The notes under the pieces are model-generated. The model saw only the letters and a program-made list of their open reading frames with translations, did not search any database and was not told where the DNA came from. 64,000 nt of DNA. It comes from Chitinophaga sancti. Lineage in GTDB: Bacteria > Bacteroidota > Bacteroidia > Chitinophagales > Chitinophagaceae. This document shows, piece after piece, positions 17,922-26,863 of the stretch; the first letter of the stretch is position 1; every line of letters begins with the position of its first letter. The DNA is taken from contig NZ_CP139972.1 in assembly GCF_034424315.1 (NCBI RefSeq), positions 4,216,001-4,280,000 on the forward strand, given 5' to 3'. Both the position numbers and the translations under genes were made by a program.

Positions 17922-18654
17922 AGGTGAGTTTTTAGGGGTCAATGAACGCACCAGCGTACAGCATGACCTGATCCTCAGCAAAACAGCACATCTGTATGGT
18001 GAGACAGCTATGCATGCCCATAAAAACGACTATTTCAGTATCCTCCTCAGCGGAGAATATCTTGAAAACTTCAGAAATGAATCTATCCTGATCAAACCAG
18101 GAGACATTGTATACAGAAGACGGGATCACATCCATAAAAACGAGTTCGTCACTGACACCGTTTCCTGTATCAATATTGAAATCTCTCATACAGAAAATGA
18201 AAATTTCTTCCTGTATACAAAAGAGAATAAAGGCTATTTCTATCAACTAATTGTAGACTTCTTATTAAACAAATCCTTTGCTGCAGATCCCGGTTTCTTT
18301 GGTGACCAGCCATTGCCGGAACCGAATAAAAACCTCACATGGCTCATACAATTAATCGGGATCCTGCATGCAGAGAAAGATGTTTTTCATACCCCCCACT
18401 CACTCGCACAAAGGGTATTTGTTCACCCCAATTACCTCGCCCGCGCCTTCAAAGAAAAAACCGGGAACACCATCGGCACCTACCAGCTAAAAATCAAACT
18501 GAATCACGCCGTACAACAACTCCTGAATACCCCGAAAACTATCTCCGATATCAGTTTCGAAAACGGCTTTTATGATGATGCCCATTTTATCCGCTCATTT
18601 AAAAAAGCCTATCATATCTCCCCCTTACAATTCCGCAAACTGCTGAAAAGTTAA
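17905..18654 (+). CDS. AraC-family transcriptional regulator
   Basis: 249 aa. An N-terminal cupin-like sensing part (about 15-95: MHAHKNDYFSILLSGEY, IKPGDIVYRRRDHIHKNEF) precedes two helix-turn-helix motifs at the C-terminus (about 160-249: HSLAQRVFVHPNYLARAFKE and ISDISFENGFYDDAHFIRSF, ending PLQFRKLL). The start ATG at 17905 overlaps the end of the beta-lactamase gene by 17 bases, so translation is probably coupled. It could control the DoxX/lactamase transcript, but nothing in the sequence proves the target. Confidence 0.93.
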   Translation: MIILNEGEFLGVNERTSVQHDLILSKTAHLYGETAMHAHKNDYFSILLSGEYLENFRNESILIKPGDIVYRRRDHIHKNEFVTDTVSCINIEISHTENENFFLYTKENKGYFYQLIVDFLLNKSFAADPGFFGDQPLPEPNKNLTWLIQLIGILHAEKDVFHTPHSLAQRVFVHPNYLARAFKEKTGNTIGTYQLKIKLNHAVQQLLNTPKTISDISFENGFYDDAHFIRSFKKAYHISPLQFRKLLKS

Positions 18655-18704
18655 TTGTATACAATTTTAGCAAGCGCCCTTACACTTGTTTTGTATAAAA
18701 AACA

Positions 18705-19709
18705 ATGCGGCTTATTCTCTGCTTACTACTATTCCCGCTTTGCACCTTTGCCCAGTCCGACTCAAGCCGGTTTTACAGCCTGTGCTTAGATGCCAACGTA
18801 TCCAGGGCCATGCAATACGTGCCCGAAAGCCTTGCCCCTGATTTTGAAAAACGTTTCAAATATGAAAACGACCAGTCTGATTACCTGGCAAAACATAGCT
18901 CCGGCATCGATTCATTACTCCTGATCTTTCACCACTACTGGCGACAATCATTATTAGATAGTACTAAAAACTATGATGGAGAACTGGCAACAGAACTATG
19001 CCATTTTTTTAATGTAACAGGTACAATGCCTGTTGATTCATTGAATGTACCCTTCAATGCCTATATCAAATCAAAAAACTACTATGCTACGGACGGTATT
19101 GGAAAGGTGGGTAAACTGTACGACCTGCTGGTATGGCGAAAACAAACGGACACCACTTACGCTTTTCATCTCAACAAAGAGCATTTAAATGTACGGGTCG
19201 TACTCATGCAGAATTTTGTTACGCTGGGCTGGGAAGAATACGCCTCCTTAGGGAAGTTCTACCCCGGTGGATGGGCCGTGACCGATGCCCTGTATTGTGT
19301 AGCGGATGCCTACGACAGGAAAAGCGAAAAATTCCTTGTCAGCTACCTTGCACATGAAGGCCGGCACTTAAAAGACTATGAATTATTTCCCGGCATCGAA
19401 GGCAAGGACCTTGAATACAGGGCCAAGCTGACTGAACTCAGTATGGTAAATAGCATGATGTATTCACTGATAAATTTCTTTATCAAAAATGCCAATAAGT
19501 ACAGTGTGAACGAACACCCACTGGCCAATTACAACGTGATGAGCGCATTATCAAAACGCCTTTTCCACAAGGAATTTGAAGAAGATATCACCCAATGGAA
19601 AAAACTTTCCGTGCAGCAGATAAATAAAGCAGCAGATCAGTTACTGCTTACAAATACAAAAGCTATGCGGAACTTATATAAGCATAAGAGGAAGGAGGAT
19701 AAAGGCTGA
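18705..19709 (+). CDS. Unknown exported protein with an HExxH metal-binding motif
   Basis: 334 aa, not recognised. A signal peptide (1-16, MRLILCLLLFPLCTFAQ) points to the periplasm or outside. Residues 213-225 read SYLAHEGRHLKDY, so His217-Glu218-x-x-His221 has the zinc-protease pattern, with Glu237 (DLEYRAKLTEL) 15 residues after the second His as a possible third ligand. The protein ends in a very basic tail (KHKRKEDKG). It follows the AraC gene after 50 bases on the same strand and may belong to that transcript. Its last 47 bases overlap the convergent gene at 19663-20118. A metallopeptidase role is inference from one motif. Confidence 0.75.
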   Translation: MRLILCLLLFPLCTFAQSDSSRFYSLCLDANVSRAMQYVPESLAPDFEKRFKYENDQSDYLAKHSSGIDSLLLIFHHYWRQSLLDSTKNYDGELATELCHFFNVTGTMPVDSLNVPFNAYIKSKNYYATDGIGKVGKLYDLLVWRKQTDTTYAFHLNKEHLNVRVVLMQNFVTLGWEEYASLGKFYPGGWAVTDALYCVADAYDRKSEKFLVSYLAHEGRHLKDYELFPGIEGKDLEYRAKLTELSMVNSMMYSLINFFIKNANKYSVNEHPLANYNVMSALSKRLFHKEFEEDITQWKKLSVQQINKAADQLLLTNTKAMRNLYKHKRKEDKG

Positions 19710-20118
19710 TAACCCGTACATCTCTTACAGGATAAATAATCCCGGTTGAAATGAAAACCATCTCAACCGGGCCATATTCTTTTCTTAAAATAATCTCAAT
19801 CTTCGGTTCGGCCATCCCTTCTTTCAGCAAACCCTTTGCACGACCTACCATTTGCCGGTATACCCTCACATCCCCAATCTCCAGCTCCCTATACACCCGC
19901 GACGCCAAAGGCGAAGCAATCTTCATTCTCCCGGCATCTTCTATCAATGATTTAAACGCCGGATCCTTCTTCACCCGCTTCGCAGTCAGAGAACTTTTTA
20001 CGCGCAGCATAAACCTTCCGCTCTTCATAGGAGCGATGGTTAAACCCTGCTTTGTGCGTTGCCTGAAAGGCCGTTCTCCGTGTATAATCATACTATGAAT
20101 ATACCGCTTTTCCGTCAC
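19663..20118 (-). CDS. Conserved-looking hypothetical protein, GTG start, coupled to MATE gene
   Basis: 151 aa, not recognised; basic and without signal peptide or membrane helix, so likely cytoplasmic. The GTG at 20118 overlaps the MATE stop as GTGA, a typical translational coupling; the first ATG is nine codons further in (MIIHGERPFRQR). The 3' end overlaps the convergent HExxH gene by 47 bases. The middle, LRVKSSLTAKRVKKDPAF, has the look of a phage- or repeat-element-like protein, but I cannot name a family. Real coding is supported by the coupling and by the absence of a better frame in this interval. Confidence 0.6.
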   Translation of the reverse strand: MTEKRYIHSMIIHGERPFRQRTKQGLTIAPMKSGRFMLRVKSSLTAKRVKKDPAFKSLIEDAGRMKIASPLASRVYRELEIGDVRVYRQMVGRAKGLLKEGMAEPKIEIILRKEYGPVEMVFISTGIIYPVRDVRVISLYPPSSYAYISSA

Positions 20119-21518
20119 GATACCCTTGTAAAAGCGTTCAATTGAGTAGTCTTATGCTGGAACCTTAAGAACAATAAAACCGATGCAGCGAGTAATCCGA
20201 GTAATAGCCCCCACCAGATACCCTGGATGCCATAACCCAGATGTATCCCTAATAAATAAGCAGCCGGTAATCCCAATACCCAATAAGCCAGCATGGTAAT
20301 GATCGTAGGTACCTTCACATCTCCCAATCCACGCAATATACCCAGGCCTACGACCTGTGTACCATCGAACAACTGGAAGAAAGCTGCTATCAGGATCAGA
20401 TGCGCCGCAATGTCTATTACAGCAGGATCATTGATATACATGAGCGGCAATATCCTACATCCCACCAAAAAGATGAAGGCTGTTGTACCCATCATCATCA
20501 ACACCATATGATAACTCGCGATCGCAGATAAGCGTAACTCCTTCAACTGCTTCGCACCAAAATGATTGCCACTCTTAATCCCCGCTGCCGCAGAAATCCC
20601 ACTTGCCATCATGTAAGTAATAGAAGCCAGGTTGATCGCAATCTGATGCGCTGCCTGTTCTCTTGCACCAATCCATCCGGCCATAATAATCGCACTACTA
20701 AAAGCACTGATCTCAAACACATACTGCAGGGCAACCGGCGTACCAATACCCAGTATTTTCTTAATCATCTCCAATGAAAAATACCTGTTCCGGAACTCCT
20801 TCAGATAAGGTTTGAAACGATTCGCTGTCAGCACATACCAACACATTGCCACAGCCATCAGGATCCGGTCAGTCAAGGTACCAATACCCACACCAATCAC
20901 ACCCAGTTTAGGTAATCCACCAATACCGTATACCAATGCAATCCCCACTACAATATTCACCATGTTCCCGATAATGCTGATATGCATGGCCTGCTTGGTA
21001 AACCCGAGCCCCTCCGCAAATTGCTTAAAAGACAGGAACACCATCAAAGGAAAATAAGATAACCCTAATAATTTCAGGAATGGCTTAGCCTGTAAGGCAA
21101 CTTCAGGTACCTGGTCTAATTTATACAAGTAATTACTCCCTGCATAAATCAATGTACTCATCAGCACCCCCATCACTAAATTAATCACCAGGCTATGACG
21201 CAGCAGGTTGCCGCAAGCCGTTTTATTCTGCCGGCCATACTCCTGTGCAATCAATGGTGTCAGGCCATAAGACATGCCGATACCGATTACCATACAGATA
21301 GAAAAAATACTGCTACCCAGCGCTACAGCTGCCAATGGTACATCGCCGGTATGCCCGATAATAATGGTATCAGACAGGGCCACCAATGTATGCCCCAGCT
21401 GACTTATAACGACCGGATAAGCCAGTTTAAAATTGTCTTTATAATAAGTTTGATACTTAGTCCACACGTTGATAAAATTTAAATCATTTTCATTTTTTAA
21501 AAGCCGGCCGCAGGCCAT
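20115..21518 (-). CDS. MATE-family multidrug/metabolite exporter
   Basis: 467 aa with about twelve membrane helices in two similar halves. The first half has the family pattern AYPVVISQLGHTLVALSDTI and IGHTGDVPLAAVALGSSIF; the second half has PVALQYVFEISAFSSAIIMA and AAGIKSGNHFGAKQ. MATE transporters export drugs and metabolites from the cytoplasm in exchange for sodium or protons. The closest functional neighbour is the beta-lactamase on the other strand, but a shared resistance role is only suggestive. The gene is followed by the coupled hypothetical at 19663-20118. The ATG at 21518 leaves about 30 residues before helix one, so a later start is possible. Confidence 0.92.
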   Translation of the reverse strand: MACGRLLKNENDLNFINVWTKYQTYYKDNFKLAYPVVISQLGHTLVALSDTIIIGHTGDVPLAAVALGSSIFSICMVIGIGMSYGLTPLIAQEYGRQNKTACGNLLRHSLVINLVMGVLMSTLIYAGSNYLYKLDQVPEVALQAKPFLKLLGLSYFPLMVFLSFKQFAEGLGFTKQAMHISIIGNMVNIVVGIALVYGIGGLPKLGVIGVGIGTLTDRILMAVAMCWYVLTANRFKPYLKEFRNRYFSLEMIKKILGIGTPVALQYVFEISAFSSAIIMAGWIGAREQAAHQIAINLASITYMMASGISAAAGIKSGNHFGAKQLKELRLSAIASYHMVLMMMGTTAFIFLVGCRILPLMYINDPAVIDIAAHLILIAAFFQLFDGTQVVGLGILRGLGDVKVPTIITMLAYWVLGLPAAYLLGIHLGYGIQGIWWGLLLGLLAASVLLFLRFQHKTTQLNAFTRVS

Positions 21519-21543
21519 CTCTTCACAAATACCGAAATAAAAA

Positions 21544-21569
21544 AAGGCGCTTCGGTGAAGAAGCGCCTT
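21544..21569 (-). terminator. Intrinsic terminator of dnaB
   Basis: AAGGCGCTTC (21544-21553) pairs with GAAGCGCCTT (21560-21569), loop ggtgaa. Seven A at 21539-21545 give a U-run on the minus strand, so it ends the dnaB transcript. Confidence 0.85.
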
Positions 21570-21590
21570 ATATCTTAAACCTTTTTATTG

Positions 21591-23159
21591 CTAAAAAGGC
21601 GCCTCTTCATCGAAGTCCATATCATTCATACGTGATCCTTTCTGGATATACAGCTTCGCTTCATCTGTCGCACCGCCATAAGAATCATTCCCTGAATTTG
21701 AAACCGGCATAAAGTTGCCGCCACCGCCACCAGGGTTCTCCAGACTACCATCATCCTCAAAGCGCTGGAATTCCAGGATCGCTCTCAGCTTGATCGTATC
21801 CAGCTGACCATTACGGTGTTTTGCAATACGCACGTGAGTTTCACCTTTATTAGATTCACCCATCTCATTCGTATTGATCTCGTAATACTCAGGACGGTAC
21901 AGGAACATTACCATGTCAGCATCCTGCTCGATCGCACCAGATTCACGCAAGTCAGACAGCTGAGGCATCTTGTTACCATCCTTTCTCTTTTCCACATCAC
22001 GGGAAAGCTGTGATAAAGCAATGATCGGTACATGCAGTTCCTTCGCCAGGCCTTTCAGATCCCTGGAGATCTTGGAGATCTCCTGCTCACGGTTACTACC
22101 CTTACCATCCGCATGACCACTCATCAGCTGCAGGTAGTCAATGATGATCACACCTACACCATGGTTATGTACAAGACGACGGGCTTTCGCACGCAGCTCG
22201 AAGATGTTCAGTGCCGGGGTATCATCAATAAAGATGGGCGCTTTCGCCAGTCTTTCGATACCATGGGTCATCAGCTTCTTCATCTCGTATTCTTCCAGCT
22301 TACCTCTGGTGATCTTTTCCAACTTAATCTCTGACTCGGCAGAGAGAATACGCTGTACGATCTGCCCGGAGGACATTTCAAGGCTGAACACGGCCGCACC
22401 TTTCGGGAAGCGGGGATGCAAGGCTGCATTTCTGGCCAGGTTCAGGGCGAAAGCGGTCTTACCCACCGCAGGACGTGCCGCGATGATGATCAGATCCGTT
22501 GACTGCCAACCATAAGTCACCTTATCCAGAGAAGGGAACCCGGAAGGTACCCCTGTGATATCATCGCCTTTATTACGCAGGTCCTCGATACGCTTCATGG
22601 TATTCACCAATACGCGGTCGATGCTGTCATAGTTCTTACGCAGGTGATTGTTCGTCACCTCAAAGAGTTTACTTTCGGCACTGTCGAGCAGGTCGAAAAC
22701 GTCGGCAGTATCTTCGTATGATTCAGATAAAATTTCTCCTGAAATGCGGATTAACTCTCTCTGAATGAACTTTTGCAGGATGATACGGGCATGCGCCTCA
22801 ATATTGGCAGAAGACACCACCATATTAGTAAGACGTGTAATATAATAAGGTCCGCCCACTATCTCCAGTTCACCCATTGAACGTAACTCTTCTACCACTG
22901 TGAGGATGTCCACAGGCATGGACTTGCCCGCCAGGCGGGTCATGGCACTAAAGATTTTCTGATGTGCTTCTACATAAAAACATTCACCTTTCAAGATCTC
23001 TACCACGGTGTCAAACGCCCCTTTCTCCAGCATAATGGCTCCCAATACGGCCTCTTCCATTTCCTTTGCCTGAGGAGGAATTTTACCGTACATCATGGTA
23101 GATACGTCAACGGACGGCTTACGTCGCCCGCTGCGGTCTTTCTTTAGATTGAGATCCAT
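21591..23159 (-). CDS. dnaB: Replicative DNA helicase
   Basis: 522 aa. The N-terminal domain (about 28-130: PPQAKEMEEAVLGAIMLEKGAF) binds primase; the C-terminal RecA-like motor has Walker A IIIAARPAVGKTAFALN (about 224-240), Walker B region VGVIIIDYLQLM and LSQLSRDVEKR, then the arginine-finger segment MFLYRPEYY. It unwinds DNA at replication forks in the cytoplasm. The C-terminal tail after about 470 (GGGGGN and acidic end) is low in complexity. The 539-base gap upstream carries DnaA-box-like sequences, and pheT diverges from the other side. Confidence 0.97.
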   Translation of the reverse strand: MDLNLKKDRSGRRKPSVDVSTMMYGKIPPQAKEMEEAVLGAIMLEKGAFDTVVEILKGECFYVEAHQKIFSAMTRLAGKSMPVDILTVVEELRSMGELEIVGGPYYITRLTNMVVSSANIEAHARIILQKFIQRELIRISGEILSESYEDTADVFDLLDSAESKLFEVTNNHLRKNYDSIDRVLVNTMKRIEDLRNKGDDITGVPSGFPSLDKVTYGWQSTDLIIIAARPAVGKTAFALNLARNAALHPRFPKGAAVFSLEMSSGQIVQRILSAESEIKLEKITRGKLEEYEMKKLMTHGIERLAKAPIFIDDTPALNIFELRAKARRLVHNHGVGVIIIDYLQLMSGHADGKGSNREQEISKISRDLKGLAKELHVPIIALSQLSRDVEKRKDGNKMPQLSDLRESGAIEQDADMVMFLYRPEYYEINTNEMGESNKGETHVRIAKHRNGQLDTIKLRAILEFQRFEDDGSLENPGGGGGNFMPVSNSGNDSYGGATDEAKLYIQKGSRMNDMDFDEEAPF

Positions 23160-23698
23160 TTATTTATTAATCTGATTCTGTTAGCTAAAAAAACTATATG
23201 TCGTGGCTATCCTTAGTTTCTTTTACAATTTTTTATACCTGTTATGTCCTTTATCGATTGTCCAAATTGTAAAGCTTATTAGGGCCGTAAAAACTAAGGT
23301 AACCGCATTTATTCATTTAACAAGGATTGATTGCTGATATAGTTTATAAGACCAAATTCACAGGATATACACCCGCAAAATGTCAGTTATCCACTGACTA
23401 GTAGTACATTATTCACATTATTAACACGCAATCCCCATACAAAGGTGCACATAATCACAAACATTGTTAAAAAAGTTTTTCCCCAATGGTTTGGAGATAT
23501 GCGCAATGTGTGTATCGCCGGACTTATCCACATCCTGCAAAGATCGCACCTTTTTGGTAGAGATTGCTAACACATCTTAGTCACTTTTGTGCAATACTGG
23601 ATTTTTAGGGGTTGGGCTAACAGCGAGCCTCCCATTCTCTTTACTCATTGGCACATTCGTACATTAATTTTACCTTTACGGACTTATTAATTATACAA
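23160..23698. other. Divergent dnaB/pheT region with DnaA-box-like sites
   Basis: 539 bases, AT-rich, without a gene. Plus-strand words close to the E. coli DnaA box TTATCCACA: TTATCCACT 23387-23395, TTATTCACA 23409-23417 and an exact TTATCCACA at 23524-23532. The first lies inside a small hairpin, GTCAGT (23382-23387) / ACTGAC (23393-23398). This may reflect DnaA control of dnaB or an origin-like element; the sequence alone does not decide. Confidence 0.45.
23648..23678 (+). promoter_or_regulatory. Probable pheT promoter
   Basis: TTGG at 23648-23651 and TACCTTTA at 23671-23678, a one-base variant of TAnnTTTG with a 19-base spacer. It lies 20 bases before the pheT ATG at 23699. Confidence 0.5.
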
Positions 23699-26119
23699 AT
23701 GACTATTTCATACAATTGGCTGTGTGACTATTTGCCGGTGAAACCAACACCGGAGGAACTATCTGTGATCCTGACACGCATAGGTCTGGAAGTTGAAAGC
23801 CTGGAAAAATTCGAATCTGTAAAAGGCAGTCTGGAAGGACTCGTCATCGGCGAAGTACTCACCGCAGTACCACACCCTAATGCAGACAAACTGAAACTGA
23901 CTACTGTCAATATTGGTGCAGCAGAGCCCCTCAACGTCGTTTGTGGTGCGCCCAACGTTGCTGCCGGACAAAAAGTAGTAGTAGCCCCTATCGGTGCCAC
24001 CATCTACCCATCCTCCGGAGAACCGCTGACCATGAAAAAAGCAAAGATCCGTGGCGAAGAAAGCCATGGTATGATCTGTGCTGAAGACGAAATCGGCCTC
24101 GGTAGCAGTCATGCAGGCATCCTGGTGCTGGATCCTTCCCTTACCCCAGGTACCCCTGCCCGCGAAATATTCAAACCCTTCGAAGATTGGGTGTATGAAA
24201 TCGGCCTCACCCCTAACCGCATGGATGCCATGAGTCATCTGGGCGTTGCCAAAGATGTGTGCGCTTACCTGAATAATATCGCTAATACGCTGGATAACAA
24301 AGCGAAAATCCCAACCCTGGCAGCATTGCCGGAGGCAAAAGAGCGCTACGATATCAGCGTGAGCATCGAAAATACCACTGCCTGCCCCCGTTATGCAGGT
24401 ATCACCCTCACAGGTGTGAAAGTTGGCCCTTCTCCTGAATGGCTCACACATCGCCTGCAGGCTATCGGTATCCGCTCCATTAATAATGTAGTGGATATTA
24501 CCAACTTCATCCTGCATGAAACGGGTCAGCCACTGCACGCCTTCGATGCTGATACCATCAAAGGCCGTAAAGTGATTGTCAAAAACCTGCCACAGCATAC
24601 CCTTTTCACCACCCTCGATGAAAAGGAACGTAAACTGGACGCCGCTGACCTCGTCATCTGCAATGCAGATAGCGAACCTATGGCCCTGGCGGGTGTTTTC
24701 GGTGGCCTGCACACAGGTGTTACCGAAAACACTACTAATATCTTCCTCGAAAGCGCCTGCTTTGCTTCCGCCAGCATTCGTCCTACCTCTTTCCGCCATG
24801 GATTGCGCACAGACGCTGCTGCCCGTTTTGAAAAAGGTGTGGATATCTCAGGTACCGTATTCGTTTTACAACGTGCCGCGGCCCTGATCTGTGAACTGGC
24901 GGGTGGACAAGCCGCCTCTACTATTGTGGACGTTTATCCACAACCTAAACCAGCTGTGGAAGTGGAAACCTCCTGGAACTATATCCAGAAACTGAGCGGT
25001 AAAGCTTACCCTGCTGATAAAATCGAACGCATCCTCCTTAGTCTTGGATTCACATTCGTATCCAAAACTGAAGAACGCTTCCGCGTAGCAGTGCCTTTCA
25101 GCAAACCAGATATCAGCATCCCTGCAGATATCGTGGAAGAAGTAATGCGTATAGATGGTCTGGATAACATTGATATCCCTACACAGATAACCATCACCCC
25201 CTCTCCGGCTGCCCGTCCTGACAAGGAAAGGATCCGTGAAAAGGTGGCTAACTACCTGGCATCTAATGGTTTCAACGAGATCTTCACCAACTCCATCACG
25301 AACAGTAAGTACTATACCCCAGAGGTATTGGCAACGACCGTTCGCATGATCAACAGTCTGACTGAAGACCTCGACATTATGCGCCCTTCCATGCTGGAAA
25401 CCGGCCTGGAAAGCGTAGCCCACAACCTGAACCGCAGAAACGATAACCTGCTGTTCTTCGAATTCGGTAATACCTACGCCATCACCGGCGAACATAAATA
25501 TGAGGAAACAGCTCACCTGAGCCTCTACCTCACAGGTCAGAAAGTGGCAGAAAGCTGGCTGCACAAAGCAGAACCGGTTGACTTCTACTTCCTCAAAGGC
25601 TATGTGCAAAATGTATTGCAACTCCTGGGTATCAAAGGATGGCAATATAAAGAAGGCGAAAACAATACCTGGGAGATCGTGGTGAAAAACAAATCAGTGG
25701 TGACCCTCGGCGCTGTGGATAACACAAAACTGAAACAGTTCGACATCAAACAGGCCGTATGGTTTGCAGATTTCAACTGGCTGAATTTGATAAGCCTGTT
25801 GCAGAAAACGGAAAGCTTCTATAAAGAAATTCCGAAATTCCCTTCTGTACGCCGTGACCTGGCCCTGATCCTGGACAAACAGGTGAAATACGCAGCGGTA
25901 GAGGCAGCAGCAAAACAGGTGAAATCACCACTGCTGCAGGACCTGAACCTCTTCGACGTATTCGAAAGCGAAAAACTGGGTACAAACAAGAAGTCTTATG
26001 CAGTGAGCTTCACCTTCCAGGATGCACAGAAAACGCTGACAGACAAGGAGATCGATGCTGTTATGGAAAAGCTCATCAAAACCTTCCAGACACAACTGCA
26101 GGCTGAGATCAGAAAATAA
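23699..26119 (+). CDS. pheT: Phenylalanyl-tRNA synthetase beta subunit
   Basis: 806 aa from the ATG at 23699 (MTISYNWLCDYLPVKPT); an in-frame TTG at 23648 is part of the promoter and is not used as start. The protein pairs with PheS to charge tRNA-Phe. Domains in order: tRNA-binding OB fold (about 40-155, VVCGAPNVAAGQKVVVAPIG), B3/B4 editing region (about 215-400, DITNFILHETGQPLHAFD), B5 (about 410-480), a catalytic-like domain, and the C-terminal ferredoxin-like anticodon-binding domain (about 710-806, FPSVRRDLALILDKQV). pheS is not next to it in this window, which is common in Bacteroidetes. Confidence 0.97.
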   Translation: MTISYNWLCDYLPVKPTPEELSVILTRIGLEVESLEKFESVKGSLEGLVIGEVLTAVPHPNADKLKLTTVNIGAAEPLNVVCGAPNVAAGQKVVVAPIGATIYPSSGEPLTMKKAKIRGEESHGMICAEDEIGLGSSHAGILVLDPSLTPGTPAREIFKPFEDWVYEIGLTPNRMDAMSHLGVAKDVCAYLNNIANTLDNKAKIPTLAALPEAKERYDISVSIENTTACPRYAGITLTGVKVGPSPEWLTHRLQAIGIRSINNVVDITNFILHETGQPLHAFDADTIKGRKVIVKNLPQHTLFTTLDEKERKLDAADLVICNADSEPMALAGVFGGLHTGVTENTTNIFLESACFASASIRPTSFRHGLRTDAAARFEKGVDISGTVFVLQRAAALICELAGGQAASTIVDVYPQPKPAVEVETSWNYIQKLSGKAYPADKIERILLSLGFTFVSKTEERFRVAVPFSKPDISIPADIVEEVMRIDGLDNIDIPTQITITPSPAARPDKERIREKVANYLASNGFNEIFTNSITNSKYYTPEVLATTVRMINSLTEDLDIMRPSMLETGLESVAHNLNRRNDNLLFFEFGNTYAITGEHKYEETAHLSLYLTGQKVAESWLHKAEPVDFYFLKGYVQNVLQLLGIKGWQYKEGENNTWEIVVKNKSVVTLGAVDNTKLKQFDIKQAVWFADFNWLNLISLLQKTESFYKEIPKFPSVRRDLALILDKQVKYAAVEAAAKQVKSPLLQDLNLFDVFESEKLGTNKKSYAVSFTFQDAQKTLTDKEIDAVMEKLIKTFQTQLQAEIRK

Positions 26120-26128
26120 TGTTGGATG

Positions 26129-26160
26129 GCTCCACTCAGGTATAATAGCCCGGGTGGAGC
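26129..26160 (+). terminator. Probable pheT terminator
   Basis: GCTCCAC (26129-26135) pairs with GTGGAGC (26154-26160), followed by ATTTT. The loop is long (18 bases) and may pair further. It lies 10 bases after the pheT stop. Confidence 0.55.
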
Positions 26161-26238
26161 ATTTTGCCAATTTCTCTTAATAATTAATCTCCGGTAATTT
26201 CTATTATCAATTCATAATCCGTAATTTGTACTCATAAG

Positions 26239-26246
26239 TACATTTG
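26239..26246 (+). promoter_or_regulatory. -7 promoter box before the zapB-like gene
   Basis: TACATTTG matches TAnnTTTG. It ends only four bases before the TTG start at 26251, so either the transcript is leaderless or this box is fortuitous. Confidence 0.35.
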
Positions 26247-26250
26247 AACA

Positions 26251-26559
26251 TTGGCTTTGGAGCAACACATACTGAGAATCGAAGAAAAGCTGCAACAGTT
26301 GCTAAAGAAATTGCAACAGGTGCAGTCGGAGAATGTTTCGCTCAAAGAGACCTTACAGATCAAGGACAACGAACTGATAATGAAGCAACAGCAGATCGAC
26401 GAACTGGATAATAAGTTACACTTAGCCAGGATTGCCGGTGCTGCACAGGGAACACCCGGAGATAAAGAGGATGACGAGGAGTTTAAGAGGGAAATGCGCA
26501 ATAAGATCAATGAATATATCAGGGAGATTGACCGGTGTATCGCCTTATTAAATATATAA
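26251..26559 (+). CDS. ZapB-like coiled-coil protein, TTG start
   Basis: 102 aa. Most of it (about 3-65) is a continuous coiled coil rich in Leu, Gln, Lys and Glu (RIEEKLQQLLKKLQQVQSEN), followed by a glycine-containing linker and a short helix at the C-terminus (REMRNKINEYIREIDRCIAL). An in-frame TGA at 26245-26247 leaves no upstream ATG, and no Met occurs before residue 43, so TTG at 26251 (or 26257) must be the start. It lies 10 bases before zapA. A small coiled-coil gene in front of zapA is common in Bacteroidetes, and a role in Z-ring assembly together with ZapA is the likely one. The similarity to ZapB is of type, not of clear sequence. Confidence 0.75.
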   Translation: MALEQHILRIEEKLQQLLKKLQQVQSENVSLKETLQIKDNELIMKQQQIDELDNKLHLARIAGAAQGTPGDKEDDEEFKREMRNKINEYIREIDRCIALLNI

Positions 26560-26569
26560 ACGACACAGC

Positions 26570-26863
26570 ATGGAACCGCTGATCCCCATTAATATCATTG
26601 TAGCAGACAGGTCCTACAGAATAAAAATCAAGCCGGAAGAAGAAGAGGAAGTACGCCGTACAATGAAGGAAGTGAACGAAAAGATCATAGAATTCAAGAC
26701 AGCGTATGCGGGCAAAGACTTACAGGATTACATCGCCATGGCGCTGATCATGTATGCTACCCACCCTGTCACCCATGGCGGAAAAGTGCAGGCTGGTCTG
26801 CAACCATTTTTGGAGGAGAAACTGCAACATCTGGAGACATTGATCGATGAGCACTTAAAATAG
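26570..26863 (+). CDS. zapA: Cell division protein ZapA
   Basis: 97 aa. ZapA binds FtsZ and bundles its filaments in the cytoplasm. The N-terminal globular part reads INIIVADRSYRIKIKPEEEE, followed by the long dimerising helix (about 28-50, VRRTMKEVNEKIIEFKTAYA) and the typical LQDYIAMALIMYA segment. It is preceded after 10 bases by the coiled-coil gene and followed by a 529-base gap before rny. In many bacteria the gap after zapA holds the 6S RNA gene. Confidence 0.9.
   Translation: MEPLIPINIIVADRSYRIKIKPEEEEEVRRTMKEVNEKIIEFKTAYAGKDLQDYIAMALIMYATHPVTHGGKVQAGLQPFLEEKLQHLETLIDEHLK

Noticed and set aside
23759..24799. Long antisense reading frame (346 codons) inside pheT
   Set aside because: It is fully inside a conserved gene on the other strand, its translation resembles no family and is rich in Phe, His and Asp as expected from a frame opposite this codon usage.
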